A DNA stretch of 21,900 nt from Spirochaetales bacterium. GTDB lineage: Bacteria; Spirochaetota; Spirochaetia; SZUA-6; DRHE01. Below the pieces are notes generated by a model, which did no database searches, had not been told where the DNA came from, and was given only the letters and a program-made list of their open reading frames with translations. The translations under genes and the position numbers were made by a program. Shown here in pieces: positions 20,323 to 21,900 of this stretch. Position 1 is the first letter of the stretch. Each line of letters opens with the position of its first letter. The stretch covers positions 1 to 21,900 of the forward strand of contig JAFGFV010000360.1 of NCBI GenBank assembly GCA_016930895.1, written 5' to 3'.

Positions 20323-21762
20323 TCAGAGAACCACGCACTCGACGTCGGCGGCCTTGCAGAAGGCTTTCAGCGCGTCGACCCAATCTCCGTAGGTGCCGTG
20401 GATGTGGTTGCAGCTCATGCCCTGGATGAACTCTTCTTTGGTGCAACTGAGACGAACGAAGGCGTGTGGCCAGTTGTCCTGCTCGATGGCGCCAAGCTTC
20501 TCGTCCTCCTCGGATCCGAAGGTCACGAACTCCCCGCGCACCACCACGAGTTTGTAGTGCGTCGTGCTGCCGCTGCGCACGAGGCGTGCGAGAGTCACCT
20601 CTCCCGGCTTGGCGACGTGGTACACCGAGGGCCCGCCCGCAGGGTAGTAAAAACCCTCGGGCCGGAATTCGACGTTCTTCAGGTTCTCGACCGGGTCGTC
20701 ACTCTTCGCGGCGAAGTAGGTAGCGTGCGATCCGGAGTTGCAGAGATCCCATACGTTCCGATCCTCATAGTAACTGCGTATGTCCGCGAACAGTGCGGGC
20801 TTTCCCGACACGAGATTGAAGATCCTCATGGTCAGGGCGGCATCCATGTCGGCCTCGGTGGCGCATACGATGGGGTCGTGAGGTTCCCCGGCGGGTCCGT
20901 AGAAGTCGTTCAGGAAGGCTTCCGGAACGTCGGAAGTGCAGTAATGCTCGGTCAGCTCCCGCTGCCCCTTGATTCCGGCGAAATCGTACCCGAACTCCTC
21001 ACACAGGCTGACCATTCCGTAGTACATGGCGATGGCCCGACGAAGAAGCTCCTCGGTCAGCTTCATCTTGGCGCCGGCGTCGGTGAAGTGGATCTTGCGG
21101 ACGTTCTTCTTCAGGTAGTCGAATGCCTTCTGTACCTTGGTACCCTCCTTGAGCTCCAACTCCGCCCGGCGCACCAGCTCCATCTGATCGACGTGGTCCA
21201 CGTCGATGCCGAACTTCTGCATCCACAGAGCCGGGTCGGCAACCGTCGTGTCGATCGACAGGGACCGTCCGCCAACGCTCACGTACGTCTGTCCGCGCAG
21301 ACGGTTGTACGCTGCTACGCCGAGGAGCGCGCTCTTGAGCTGGTGATAGATGGCCGGATCGCTCAGCTCTCCAAAAACCTTGAAGAATGGAATCCCCACC
21401 TGATCGAGGGAACCCGCGTTGGCCAGCATCCCGACCATGGCCGGGTAGCCGGGGTTGACGTTCGCGTAGAGAATGATCGGTTTTGGGCAGAACTGCGCAG
21501 CCATTCGGGCAAAGCCCGGCCAGGCCCAGACGCAGTAGTTGAACATCACGCAATCGACGTCTTCGGCTCTGAGCCACTTCCCGTACTTGACGGCCAGGCG
21601 GTTGTTCCAGATTACTTCGTTGGCCGCGGCCACCTCGAAGCCGTCGGCTTCCAGATGAGACTTCACTTTCTGCTGGAACTTGGCGTTGACAGGCTCCAGG
21701 TCCCTCTTGAGGAACTCCCGCCCATCACCAAAGGTCAGTACACCAATCTTGAATTTCTTCAT
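20323..21762 (-). CDS. L-fucose / L-arabinose isomerase-family sugar isomerase
   Basis: This is a 479-aa cytoplasmic enzyme that should interconvert an aldose and a ketose. The start at 21762 (MKKFKIGVLTFGDGRE) matches the family's usual opening strand; an ATG five codons upstream is less likely. An N-terminal Rossmann-like region (VDCVMFNYCVWAWPG, PIILYANVNPG, about 69-105) is followed by the catalytic part. Plausible metal ligands are Glu303 (CATEADMDAALTM), Asp327 (LFADIRSYYEDRNVW) and His453 or His455 (GMSCNHIHGTYGD). It belongs to the shorter FucI/AraA-like branch (about 450-500 aa) rather than the 590-aa classical FucI. It is the first gene of the sugar operon, 77 nt before xylF. Its substrate could be L-fucose, D-arabinose, L-arabinose or a related aldose. 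Confidence 0.87.
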   Translation of the reverse strand: MKKFKIGVLTFGDGREFLKRDLEPVNAKFQQKVKSHLEADGFEVAAANEVIWNNRLAVKYGKWLRAEDVDCVMFNYCVWAWPGFARMAAQFCPKPIILYANVNPGYPAMVGMLANAGSLDQVGIPFFKVFGELSDPAIYHQLKSALLGVAAYNRLRGQTYVSVGGRSLSIDTTVADPALWMQKFGIDVDHVDQMELVRRAELELKEGTKVQKAFDYLKKNVRKIHFTDAGAKMKLTEELLRRAIAMYYGMVSLCEEFGYDFAGIKGQRELTEHYCTSDVPEAFLNDFYGPAGEPHDPIVCATEADMDAALTMRIFNLVSGKPALFADIRSYYEDRNVWDLCNSGSHATYFAAKSDDPVENLKNVEFRPEGFYYPAGGPSVYHVAKPGEVTLARLVRSGSTTHYKLVVVRGEFVTFGSEEDEKLGAIEQDNWPHAFVRLSCTKEEFIQGMSCNHIHGTYGDWVDALKAFCKAADVECVVL

Positions 21763-21844
21763 CGCTACCCCACCCATCGTTTTTGTGCTCCGCCGCCGTG
21801 CTCGCAGCGGTCCTCACTCCGCAAGCCTTTCATGTGGTGTTCGG

Positions 21845-21873
21845 ATATTACCATTGGTTGTTTGACATGTCAA
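21845..21873 (-). promoter_or_regulatory. Promoter of the eight-gene sugar operon
   Basis: On the minus strand, a perfect -35 TTGACA (21873-21868), a 17-bp spacer and -10 TAATAT (21850-21845, 5/6) form a near-consensus sigma-70-type promoter. Transcription would start near 21838, giving a leader of about 76 nt before the isomerase ATG. The -35 box lies inside a palindrome. Confidence 0.8.
21862..21873. promoter_or_regulatory. 12-bp palindrome covering both -35 boxes, candidate operator
   Basis: TTGACATGTCAA is a perfect 12-bp palindrome. Each half is the -35 of one of two divergent promoters, so one dimeric regulator bound here could block both. Which protein binds is unknown; a regulator encoded just off the right edge is the natural candidate. 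Confidence 0.6.
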
Positions 21874-21891
21874 TTATTTCTCGTGTATTAT
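21862..21891 (+). promoter_or_regulatory. Divergent promoter pointing off the right edge
   Basis: On the plus strand, TTGACA (21862-21867), an 18-bp spacer and TATTAT (21886-21891, 5/6) form a second near-consensus promoter that reads out of the window. It probably serves a gene divergent from the sugar operon, possibly its regulator. Confidence 0.6.
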
Positions 21892-21900
21892 TGACGATCA

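Noticed and set aside
18521..20392. A 623-codon plus-strand frame opposite xylF and xylG.
   Set aside because: No recognisable domain, and both opposing genes have full sets of family motifs.

Overview
This is a GC-rich chromosomal stretch from a diderm (Gram-negative-type) bacterium. It encodes a lipoprotein, an apparent outer-membrane protein and two ABC import systems. The mature N-terminus of the sugar-binding protein (signal peptide ending ...VWA, then GGEAEGEG) is of a kind common in Spirochaetota, so a high-GC spirochaete is my best guess. That is inference only. There is no rRNA, tRNA, CRISPR array, phage gene or transposase that I can see.

Left part (1-5950). A partial TetR-type regulator runs off the left edge. 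It faces a SnoaL-like protein across an AT-rich operator region. A minus-strand block follows, read right to left: the 3' third of an iron-type (FbpA-like) binding protein, a fused two-module permease, its ATPase, a small exported protein and a broken DUF4892-like outer-membrane protein. The block is decaying at both ends. The binding protein has lost its first two thirds at a junction with a frameshifted small gene, and the outer-membrane gene carries a stop and a frameshift.

Middle part (5951-11916). A strong promoter only a few bases from the start codon drives a two-gene operon. The first gene is a 691-aa lipoprotein in which a Hint (intein/hedgehog-type autoprocessing) domain and a DUF4349 domain sit between two copies of what looks like the same domain. 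The second is a smaller secreted DUF4349-like protein. I consider this the most unusual item in the window. Next come a nucleotidyltransferase paired with a protein of the family often labelled quinate 5-dehydrogenase, an eight-helix membrane protein, and an aldo/keto reductase remnant with a large in-frame internal deletion.

Right part (11917-21900). One eight-gene minus-strand operon, tightly packed with several ATGA overlaps, encodes an L-fucose/L-arabinose-isomerase-family enzyme, a XylFGH-type sugar importer, a short-chain dehydrogenase, a rhamnulokinase-type FGGY kinase, a TIM-barrel isomerase/epimerase and a zinc-dependent sugar or polyol dehydrogenase. It starts from a near-consensus promoter whose -35 box is half of a 12-bp palindrome. 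The other half is the -35 of a divergent promoter pointing off the right edge. The operon can import, isomerise, phosphorylate and oxidise a monosaccharide but has no aldolase, so its substrate and route are open.
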